DNA of 33,841 bases, from positions 1 through 33,841 of the forward strand of contig JAPPFH010000019.1 in assembly GCA_028875185.1 (NCBI GenBank), given 5' to 3'. The notes beneath the pieces were generated by a model. It saw only the letters and a list, made by a program, of their open reading frames with translations. It had not been told where the DNA came from and searched no databases. Of this stretch, positions 1-6,273 are shown in pieces. Made by a program: the position numbers and the translations under genes. How positions within the stretch are numbered: position 1 is the first letter of the stretch; each line of letters starts with the position of its first letter. Origin of the DNA: Chloroflexota bacterium (GTDB lineage: Bacteria; Chloroflexota; Anaerolineae; Aggregatilineales; Phototrophicaceae).

Positions 1-36
1 CTATCGTATTGATGTTCAGACCTTTCAACAATCAAG

Positions 37-318
37 TCATTTCACATAAAGCGTACCATATATTACACCGCAGAACAGCATTGCCGGAATTAGCAACGTT
101 GTCAGTCGCCGATAGAATCCGCTACTGAAATCCGAAATCGTAGATTTCTCAATTTCATTCCTGGTCGAAGCAAGCAATACCAGTGAAAGCATGTATAGCT
201 CTGTGCCACCAAGGATATTCTGAAATTGTATTGTCTCACCTTTCATAATGGACAAGAGGAACGCGATTGAAATGGGAAAGAGAGGAACGATGATAGAGTA
301 ACTAATCCAAGTGGTCAT
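37..318 (-). CDS. small hypothetical membrane protein (93 aa)
   Basis: I do not recognise this protein. It has three hydrophobic stretches that could cross the membrane, at about residues 5-24, 38-50 and 72-91. A short charged loop (about 52-62) lies between the second and third. It would be a small integral membrane protein. The start is ATG with only a weak AAGAG about 11 bases upstream. The DNA is clearly richer in A+T than the genes that follow, which suggests a different origin. It lies downstream of the dihydrouridine synthase gene on the same strand, across about 105 bases with no evident gene. The coding call rests on the hydrophobic pattern and a clean reading frame, not on homology. 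Confidence 0.5.
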   Translation of the reverse strand: MTTWISYSIIVPLFPISIAFLLSIMKGETIQFQNILGGTELYMLSLVLLASTRNEIEKSTISDFSSGFYRRLTTLLIPAMLFCGVIYGTLYVK

Positions 319-423
319 GCGCCATTGCTCTTAAGATTGCAGTTTCATCGATTGATATGTTTGCAAAGACCAGTATGACACAGGCTGTCTTCGAACACAA
401 TTGCGCCCATTTGGCATTGCCGG

Positions 424-1431
424 TCACTTGGTTTCGCAGGCAACACCAAGCAAAATCGACTCCAACTCGGCGAATGATTCAATCCGCACCAGCCGATTGC
501 GGATGCGCCGCGAACCGGGCGGATCAAGCTGGTACGTGCTGATCTGCCCGCGCATTTCGAGCAGGGCGACGTGCTCGGGCAAGTGGGTGGTCTCCAGCGT
601 CAGTTTGGCATGGCGCAGCGCGATCAAAGCGCGTTCGGATCGCGAGGGCTCCGGGAGCGCGACGCCAGTGTCCATATAGTGGGCGATGTGCTGAAATAGC
701 CAGGGACGTCCCAAAGCGGCGCGCCCAATCATCACGCCGTCGCAGCAGGTGCATTCGAGCATGCGGCGGGCGTCCGCGCCCGAATGCACATCGCCATTGC
801 CGATGATAGGCATCTGGCATACAACGTCTTTGACAGCGGCGATCACATCCCAGTCAGCCTCGCCGCTGTGCCCTTGCCCGGCGAAACGCGCGTGAACGGC
901 GACTGCCTGCGCGCCGACCGCCTCGGCTGCTACAGCAAAGGGGACCGCCGTGACCACGCCATCTTCAAAGCCGCTGCGGACTTTGACGGTCACCGGCACA
1001 GCAACCGCCTTCACCACCGCCTCGACCACCGCGGTCGCCGCCTTGACATCGCGCAGCAGCGCCGCCCCACCGCCTTTCTTGGCGATCTTCGGCACCCAGC
1101 AGCCCATGTTGATATCGACGATATCAGCGCCGTGATCAACCACGACGCGCGCCGCTTCGGCGACAATCTGCGGCTCTACGCCAAATAGCTGAACAGCGAC
1201 CGGATGCTCGTCGGCGCGCCAGTCAAAGCGCTGGAGGGCGCGCTCGCGCGAGTTCTTGACGATATTGCTGCTGATGAGCTCCGTACAAACGAGCCCGCAG
1301 CCGCCCAACTCACGGCAGAGGCGGCGCAAGGCATAGTTGGTATGGCCAGCCATCGGCGCCAAGAATAGCGGCGTCGAAATGGTGATGTCGCCAATGGGCA
1401 GGGGTTTGAGCGCCGTTCCTGTCGCCAGCAT
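424..1431 (-). CDS. dus: tRNA-dihydrouridine synthase (DUS family)
   Basis: This is a flavin enzyme that reduces uridine to dihydrouridine in the D-loop of tRNA, using FMN and NADPH. Family motifs appear in order: an N-terminal PLFLAPMAG, the loop DINMGC with the catalytic Cys, then VKVRSGF, the FMN-binding HARF...GEADW, PIIGNGDV and GVMIGRAALGRPW. A C-terminal helical tRNA-binding segment follows. The residue after the catalytic Cys, normally Pro (GCPV), is Trp here (GCWVPK). The frame is open further upstream, but I place the start at the ATG before LATGTALKP. That start has a GAGAG ribosome site and lies 10 bases after the stop of the LLM oxidoreductase gene, so the two are probably co-transcribed. 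The first 22 codons of the longer frame would overlap that gene. The DusA/B/C subclass is not resolved. Confidence 0.9.
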   Translation of the reverse strand: MLATGTALKPLPIGDITISTPLFLAPMAGHTNYALRRLCRELGGCGLVCTELISSNIVKNSRERALQRFDWRADEHPVAVQLFGVEPQIVAEAARVVVDHGADIVDINMGCWVPKIAKKGGGAALLRDVKAATAVVEAVVKAVAVPVTVKVRSGFEDGVVTAVPFAVAAEAVGAQAVAVHARFAGQGHSGEADWDVIAAVKDVVCQMPIIGNGDVHSGADARRMLECTCCDGVMIGRAALGRPWLFQHIAHYMDTGVALPEPSRSERALIALRHAKLTLETTHLPEHVALLEMRGQISTYQLDPPGSRRIRNRLVRIESFAELESILLGVACETK

Positions 1432-1441
1432 TTGTCTCTCG

Positions 1442-2473
1442 TCAAAGCAATTCTTCGGCCAGGAAGCGCAGAGCGTCGCGCGAAAAGACGCTGACATTTA
1501 GCGTTGTGATCGACGAATCGCGCCAGAGTTGCAGGCGGTCGCGGATCCGCGCCTTCGAGCCAACCAAGGCGACCGCATCCACCAGCGCGTCCGGCACTCG
1601 GGCGATCGCCTCGCCCTTTCGCCCTTGCAAATACAATTGCTGAATCGTATCGGCGGCGGCATCGAAGCCGTATCGGCAAGCGAGATCATGGTAGAAATTC
1701 CGGCCTTTGGCGCCCATGCCGCCGATGTAAAGCGCCAGCGCCGGCTTGATCTGATTGTAGGCGGCCTCCAACTCATCGTCGATCACGACCGTGACTGAAG
1801 CGGCGATGTCGAAATCGCGCGCGGTCTTGCCAGCCACCGCCTTGGCGAGTCCGGCTTCGACCGCCGCCCCGTAGGTGATCTGATAATGCGCCGGCGAAAA
1901 CAGCATCGGCAGCCAGCCGTCGGCGATTTCGGCAGTTAGCTCAACATTTTTGGGTCCAATCGCCGCCAAATAAATGGGCATATCGGCGCGTCCATGGATG
2001 ATGCTCTTCAGCGGTTTGCCTAAACCGGTCGCATCGCTGCCGGCGTAAGGAATCTGATAGTGCTCGCCCTGGTGCGCCAGTGGCGCTTCGCGTTCGAGTA
2101 TCTGGCGCAGGATCGCGACGTACTCGCGCGTTTTCGCCAGCGGCTTGCCGTATGGGCGCCCATGCCAGCCTTCGACCACTTGCGGGCCGGAGAGACCCAG
2201 CCCGAGCAGGACGCGCCCGCCGGAGAGTTGATCCAGCGTCATCGCGGTCATCGCGGTCATCGCCGGGCTGCGCGCTGGCATTTGCATGATGCCGCTTCCC
2301 AGTTGGATGCGCTTGGTCAAGGCGCCGATCCAGGCCAGGGGCGTGATGCAATCCGAGCCGTATGCCTCCGAGGTCCAGACGGCGTGATAACCAAGACGAT
2401 CAGCTTCGAGGATCAGTTCCAGCGGCAGGTCAACGCGCCCGCCGGAGTAACCGAGGTTCAGTCCCAAGCGCAT
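1442..2473 (-). CDS. LLM-class flavin-dependent oxidoreductase (F420/FMN type)
   Basis: This is a luciferase-like monooxygenase-family TIM-barrel oxidoreductase of 343 residues, the usual length. The N-terminus (MRLGLNLGY...), [19 protein letters not shown], the [13 protein letters not shown] segment and [23 protein letters not shown] are typical of F420-dependent members such as methylene-tetrahydromethanopterin-reductase-like and glucose-6-phosphate-dehydrogenase-like proteins. The substrate cannot be read from sequence. The ATG start has a strong AGGAGG ribosome site 7 bases upstream. A short tandem triplication of GTCATCGCG at 2238-2264 encodes the repeated AMT in the [11 protein letters not shown] segment. 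The gene is first in an apparent two-gene operon with dus. F420 use is inferred from the family. An FMN-dependent monooxygenase remains possible. Confidence 0.87.
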   Translation of the reverse strand: MRLGLNLGYSGGRVDLPLELILEADRLGYHAVWTSEAYGSDCITPLAWIGALTKRIQLGSGIMQMPARSPAMTAMTAMTLDQLSGGRVLLGLGLSGPQVVEGWHGRPYGKPLAKTREYVAILRQILEREAPLAHQGEHYQIPYAGSDATGLGKPLKSIIHGRADMPIYLAAIGPKNVELTAEIADGWLPMLFSPAHYQITYGAAVEAGLAKAVAGKTARDFDIAASVTVVIDDELEAAYNQIKPALALYIGGMGAKGRNFYHDLACRYGFDAAADTIQQLYLQGRKGEAIARVPDALVDAVALVGSKARIRDRLQLWRDSSITTLNVSVFSRDALRFLAEELL

Positions 2474-2547
2474 CGCAGGCCTCCTCGCTCCGATTCCTGC
2501 GATTTATCTTGCATGACCTTTGCCCGAGCGGCTAGAGCGGAAGCAAT

Positions 2548-2775
2548 TCACTTGCCGCGCCGCCGCGCCTGTACCCACTTCCGCGCCCAGCTGACCACCG
2601 ACCGCATCCCAATTATCATGGTTGTGGCGCTAGAATTGAAGGCGACATCGATGAGCTCGAAGACCCGATTGGGAAGCAGCGACTGTATACCCTCATCGAG
2701 CCAACCCAAAGAAATAAAAACGACCAGCGCGAGCAGGTCCGGCGCTCCCGCTTGGAAGCAAAGTAAGGCATCATC
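2548..2775 (-). pseudogene. VanZ-like protein, C-terminal remnant
   Basis: An open frame of about 75 codons on the minus strand has no plausible start. An in-frame stop lies just upstream at 2776-2778. It translates to a hydrophobic stretch followed by GWLDEGIQSLLPNRVFELIDV, a further hydrophobic segment and a basic tail. The D-E-x-x-Q...P-x-R...D-V pattern is the hallmark of the C-terminal half of VanZ-family membrane proteins. The N-terminal half is absent upstream in any frame I checked. I read this as a truncated, decayed gene. It occupies about half of the roughly 500-base gap between the LLM oxidoreductase and the aldolase gene. A plus-strand ORF covering the same bases is mostly antisense to the LLM gene and is not credible. 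Confidence 0.5.
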
Positions 2776-2795
2776 TTAACCAAGTCGCTGAATGA

Positions 2796-2948
2796 AACAG
2801 CTTAAGGAAGATTCTAGTTGGAATTGCTGTATTTACCAGATTGTTGAGTGGCGCGACCGATACTCAGACAGAATGGTGGGTAATTCAAGCGGCGATTGAC
2901 TTCGCGGCTTTGACTTATCCCGCCGCTAAAGCTAATATCCTCTACTGA
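2796..2948 (+). pseudogene. possible degraded short ORF (frameshifted start)
   Basis: The frame ending at the stop at 2946 reads like a real protein end: a hydrophobic ILVGIAVFTRLLSG, then DTQTEWW and FAALTYPAAKANILY. It has no start codon in frame. An ATG at 2792 opens with MKQL but in a different frame, so a one-base indel near 2800 would join the two. I cannot assign a family. It may be the end of a small membrane protein disrupted by decay, or chance. It continues the degraded stretch that holds the VanZ-like remnant, and no other gene is visible up to the aldolase start at 2980. Confidence 0.25.
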
Positions 2949-2979
2949 CTGACAGCCGGAATGGACAAGAGAATACAGG

Positions 2980-3789
2980 ATGAATGGAAAAGAACTGATA
3001 GGCGCCTTGCGCGCCGGGCAGCGCGTCTACGGCACGGCGATTTACTCGCCCTCGCCGATCTGGCCGCGCGTGGTGCAGAACCTCGATCTTGATATGGTCT
3101 TCATCGATACCGAGCATACCCCGCAAGATCGCAATATGATCTCCTGGATGTGCAACGCCTTCGCCGCGCTCAACCTGGCGCCGGTGGTGCGCATTCCGGA
3201 GCCCGATCCCTATCTGGCGCAGATGACGGTCGATGGCGGCGCGCACGGCATCATCGCGCCCTATGTCGAGCGTCCGGAGCAGGTCAAGGAACTGGGCGGC
3301 GCGGTTAAGTTCGGTCCCCTCAAGGGAGACAAGCTGCGGGCGGCGCTGGATGGCGAGGCGGCGCTGGAACCGGAACTGGCTGATTATCTGGCGGCGCGCA
3401 ATGCCAACAAGGCGCTCTTCATCAATATCGAGAGCGTGCCGGCGCTGGAGCGGCTGGATGAGATTTTGCAGTCGCCCTGGATCGATTGTGTGCTCGTGGG
3501 ACCGCATGATCTGTCTTGCAGTCTGGGGCTGCCGGAACAATACGACCACCCGGTTTTTGCTGACGCGATCCGAACCATCATCAGCAAATCGCGCGCGGCC
3601 GGCGTCGGCATCGGCATCCATCACAACTTCGTCCACCACGAGATCGAATGGGTCAATGCGGGCGCCAATCTGGTGATGCACAGCTCCGATATTTCTTCAT
3701 TCAATCGCGCGCTGACCGCCGAGTTCAAACGCATCCGCGAAGAGACGGACGATGTCGGGCAGATTGTCGACGAGAACGTGCACTTCTAA
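2980..3789 (+). CDS. HpcH/HpaI family aldolase
   Basis: This is a class II, metal-dependent pyruvate-type aldolase of 269 residues, related to 4-hydroxy-2-oxoheptanedioate and 2-dehydro-3-deoxyglucarate aldolases. It would cleave a 2-oxo-4-hydroxy acid to pyruvate (or glyoxylate) and an aldehyde. Motifs seen are FIDTEH near the N-terminus, PVVRIPEPDP, GAHGIIAPYVE, FINIES (metal-binding Glu) and VLVGPHDLS (metal-binding Asp). The ribosome site is weak (GAGAAT). The hydroxyacid dehydrogenase starts 30 bases downstream and the cupin follows, so the three form an operon. The pairing with a 2-hydroxyacid dehydrogenase suggests sugar-acid or aromatic-acid breakdown, but the actual substrate is unknown. 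Confidence 0.88.
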   Translation: MNGKELIGALRAGQRVYGTAIYSPSPIWPRVVQNLDLDMVFIDTEHTPQDRNMISWMCNAFAALNLAPVVRIPEPDPYLAQMTVDGGAHGIIAPYVERPEQVKELGGAVKFGPLKGDKLRAALDGEAALEPELADYLAARNANKALFINIESVPALERLDEILQSPWIDCVLVGPHDLSCSLGLPEQYDHPVFADAIRTIISKSRAAGVGIGIHHNFVHHEIEWVNAGANLVMHSSDISSFNRALTAEFKRIREETDDVGQIVDENVHF

Positions 3790-3819
3790 TCCGATTGATC
3801 CCTGAGGGAAAACTGCAAT

Positions 3820-4824
3820 ATGTACAAGATCTGGTTTGAAAAGACGGTGCCGGACGCGTACCGGCATATGTTTGAGGATATCGCCGAAGGCATCTGCCCG
3901 GGCGCTGAGGCCAAGAGTGATCCGTACCATCGCTTGGCGCAAGCGCACGCTGCAGTTGGTGGCGGGGCCACGTATGACGGTCCCGCCTTGGATGGCGCGC
4001 CCAATTTGCTGATTATCGCCCGCACCGGCGTCGGTTATGACACGGTGGACGTGCCCGCCTGCACCGCCCGCGATATCGCCGTGGTCAACGCGCCAGACGC
4101 GCCCACTATCTCGACAGCCGAACAGGCGATCACCTTGATGATGACCGTGGCGCGGGACATCAAAGGGATAAGTAATGAGCTCCACCGCATGCTTGAGAGC
4201 GGCGTGCGGAAAGACATCTGGGGCGCCTATGTGGCTTGGGAGATGAACAATACCCAGCTCGGCCTCGTCGGCTTGGGGCGGATCGGCGGGCGCGTCAGCG
4301 GCATCGCCAAAGCCATCGGCATGAAGGTGGTCGCTTATGATCCCTATGTGAGCGATGAGCGCTTCGCTGAGCTGGGCGTGGAAAAGGCGAATTCGCTGGA
4401 GGAACTGCTGGCTGGCTCGGACTTTGTGTCGCTGCATTTGCCGCTGAATGACGAGACTTACCAACTGATGAATGCCGAGCGCTTCGCCCAGATGAAGCCG
4501 GGCGCGGTTTTCATCAATGTCTCGCGCGGCGGGCATGTTGATGAAGCCGCTTTGACGGCTGCGCTCGATAAGGGGCATTTATTCGGCGCGGGCTTGGATG
4601 TGACCGATCCGGAGCCACCGCTGGCCGGCAATCCCCTGCTGGGGCGCGATAATGTTGTGATCACGCCGCATGTCGCCAGCGCCACCGTGGCGGGCCGACC
4701 GCGCCTCACCATTCATGCGCTGGAGCAGGTGGTGCAGGTGCTGCGCGGGGAGCGGCCGCCGCATCTGCTCAATCCCGAAGTGTGGGAAGCGGTGCGGGCG
4801 CGCTGGGAGGCGCTGCAAGGGTGA
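3820..4824 (+). CDS. D-isomer-specific 2-hydroxyacid dehydrogenase
   Basis: This is an NAD-dependent dehydrogenase interconverting a 2-oxo acid and a D-2-hydroxy acid, as in the phosphoglycerate dehydrogenase/glyoxylate reductase group (334 residues, usual length). The Rossmann motif GLGRIG is at 151-156. An acidic residue in AYDPY (Asp174) ends the second strand and favours NAD over NADP. The catalytic triad is present: Arg236 (NVSRGG), Glu265 (DPEPP) and His284 (TPHVAS). There is no C-terminal ACT domain, so it is not a full-length SerA. A GAGGG ribosome site lies about 11 bases before the ATG. It is the middle gene of the aldolase-dehydrogenase-cupin operon, probably handling the oxo or hydroxy acid of the same pathway. 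Confidence 0.9.
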   Translation: MYKIWFEKTVPDAYRHMFEDIAEGICPGAEAKSDPYHRLAQAHAAVGGGATYDGPALDGAPNLLIIARTGVGYDTVDVPACTARDIAVVNAPDAPTISTAEQAITLMMTVARDIKGISNELHRMLESGVRKDIWGAYVAWEMNNTQLGLVGLGRIGGRVSGIAKAIGMKVVAYDPYVSDERFAELGVEKANSLEELLAGSDFVSLHLPLNDETYQLMNAERFAQMKPGAVFINVSRGGHVDEAALTAALDKGHLFGAGLDVTDPEPPLAGNPLLGRDNVVITPHVASATVAGRPRLTIHALEQVVQVLRGERPPHLLNPEVWEAVRARWEALQG

Positions 4825-4830
4825 TGGATT

Positions 4831-5220
4831 ATGCCCGCCTTTGAATCCAAGCGCGTCCCGACGGACTACGACCTGCTGGCGCCTGATGGTTCCGAGATCC
4901 GGCTGCTGCACAATTTGTCCGGCGCGAGCGTTGTGCACTGCTCACTGCCGGCCGGCGCGGTCTCGACGCCGGTGACGCATCGCACGGTCGAGGAAGTCTG
5001 GGTTTTCCTGATCGGGGAAGGGCAGGTCTGGCGGAAGCAAGGCGAGCGCGAGCTTGTGCTTGACGCGCATGCGGGCCTCAGCTTGACGATTCCTCTGGGC
5101 ACACAGTTTCAATTCCGCAATACGGGCGATGTTCCGCTGGAATTCATCATCGCGACCACGCCGCCCTGGCCCGGCGCGGACGAGGCGATTGTGCTGGATG
5201 GGGGGCGGTGGGCATTCTGA
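4831..5220 (+). CDS. cupin-domain protein
   Basis: This is a single-domain cupin of 129 residues, 6 bases after the dehydrogenase stop and so translationally linked to it. Cupin motif 1 is recognisable at THRTVEEVWVFLIGEGQVW and motif 2 at IPLGTQFQFRNTGDVPLEF. The usual metal ligands are incomplete. Motif 1 has only one of the two His of HxH, although the Glu remains. The motif 2 His is Gln. It may bind metal weakly, or act as a non-enzymatic sugar or acid sensor or a mutarotase-like helper. Its role is inferred only from operon membership. It is the last gene of the operon. Confidence 0.82.
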   Translation: MPAFESKRVPTDYDLLAPDGSEIRLLHNLSGASVVHCSLPAGAVSTPVTHRTVEEVWVFLIGEGQVWRKQGERELVLDAHAGLSLTIPLGTQFQFRNTGDVPLEFIIATTPPWPGADEAIVLDGGRWAF

Positions 5221-5241
5221 AAACCGCTCGCAAAATAGGGC

Positions 5242-5268
5242 GAAGCACGAGATTCGCACCCGTGCTTC
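5242..5268 (-). terminator. hairpin, probable terminator of the secreted-repeat gene
   Basis: An 8-bp perfect stem (GAAGCACG/CGTGCTTC) with an 11-base loop lies 27 bases beyond the stop of the minus-strand gene ending at 5296. Read on the minus strand, it is followed by a T-rich TATTTTG. It could also serve the converging cupin operon, but there is no T-run in that direction. Confidence 0.45.
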
Positions 5269-5295
5269 ACTTGTCAGGCAAGATGCGCGGCGTAG

Positions 5296-6057
5296 CTAGT
5301 TGCCGCCGGTCTCGCTGGTCGCCGGCTCTGCCTCGTGCTGATAGCCCCAGAAGCCGAAGAATCCGCGTTGACGCGGACGCCACTTGCGCCACGGTCTCGA
5401 GGCGTCGCTGAGGTCCATATCGAAAGCCTCTGCGATCATCGCTTCATAGCGCTGATTGCGGTCGACGGCCGCCCCATTTATCCCCTCTGTCGCTTGCGCC
5501 GCCAAGGTTGATACAACCGAAGCGACATCGCCGTCGTTGGCTTCGATCAATTCCGCCAGCGTCGAGCCATTGAGCAGCGCCCGGTTCAATTCTGCCATGC
5601 CCAAGCCCGTCGCCGCCGTAATGGTCTCGTCCATATTCCAGGCGCCAAAGCGTTCGCGAATCGGGTTTCGCCGCCGCCACCAGGGGAAGCGCCGGCGGCG
5701 CCCTTCGTTCATGGCTTCCTCGAAGCTTTCTTCCAGGCTGTCTATTTGGGCTGCCGCCCGCTCATTGATCTCGTCGGCCGCTTGCGCCACCAGATCGGCG
5801 GTTACGGCATCGACATCGCCGCCGTTGCCGCTAATCAGTTCGCCCAGGGTTGCGCCTTCGCGCAGGGCATCACGCAGCGCTTCGGGCTCCAATCCAGTCG
5901 CTTCCTGGACGATTGGCTCGTAGAGCAAAGCCTCTGGACCGCTGAGCCAACGACCAAAGACGGCGAAACCCTTGGGGGCTTGCGCGTCATTGGCGCTGAC
6001 GGCGGCGGTAAACAGAGCCAGCAACGCGAGGACTAGGGTGAATCGTTTGACAATCAT
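5296..6057 (-). CDS. secreted protein with two internal repeats
   Basis: I do not recognise a named family. The protein has a clear signal peptide (MIVKRFTLVLALLALFTAAVSA, cleavage near residue 21-24). Two homologous units of about 70 residues follow, at roughly 46-117 and 141-214. Each carries ATGL...L..AL..G.TL.ELI..N.GDV followed by a helix with AQA..IN. Each unit is followed by a basic, Trp/Arg-rich segment (FPWWRRR and RPWRKW), so the mature protein could bind polyanions or surfaces. I chose the ATG at 6057 because GGAGG lies 8 bases upstream and the signal peptide begins there. The frame runs 21 codons further. The repeat unit resembles short TLAEI-type helical repeats seen in secreted proteins of several phyla. 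The function is unknown. Export is inferred. Confidence 0.75.
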   Translation of the reverse strand: MIVKRFTLVLALLALFTAAVSANDAQAPKGFAVFGRWLSGPEALLYEPIVQEATGLEPEALRDALREGATLGELISGNGGDVDAVTADLVAQAADEINERAAAQIDSLEESFEEAMNEGRRRRFPWWRRRNPIRERFGAWNMDETITAATGLGMAELNRALLNGSTLAELIEANDGDVASVVSTLAAQATEGINGAAVDRNQRYEAMIAEAFDMDLSDASRPWRKWRPRQRGFFGFWGYQHEAEPATSETGGN

Positions 6058-6200
6058 TTTGGACACCTCCTCAGTGTTCTGGTCGATGGGCGCGGGATTG
6101 CGCTCACAGACGAACAGCATTGTTATGGAGGCTTGTTTTCAGAGTTTGGCGTCATTGTAAATTGTGTGTAATTTGGCTGTAAAGCGTGTTTGGCGGCGGG

Positions 6201-6235
6201 AAAAGCAAAGGCGAGAGCAATCGTCGCCCTCGCCT
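6201..6235 (-). terminator. probable rho-independent terminator of the solute-binding gene
   Basis: A 7-bp perfect stem (AGGCGAG/CTCGCCT) lies about 40 bases after the stop of the solute-binding gene. Read on the minus strand it is followed by TTGCTTTTC. The placement and T-rich tail fit a terminator. The stem also resembles the GGGCGAG/CTCGCCC palindromes elsewhere in the window, so it may be a repeat reused as a terminator. Confidence 0.5.
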
Positions 6236-6273
6236 AGATGCTGCTTATGCGGGCAAACTGGGAGCGACGCGGC

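Noticed and set aside
2060-2779. Long plus-strand ORF (239 codons) covering the LLM oxidoreductase start and the following gap
   Set aside because: Most of it is antisense to the well-supported LLM gene. The translation is Arg/Gln/Ala-rich with no domain, as expected of a shadow in G+C-rich DNA.
2932-3681. Minus-strand ORF of 249 codons opposite the HpcH/HpaI aldolase
   Set aside because: Antisense to an aldolase with intact metal-binding motifs.
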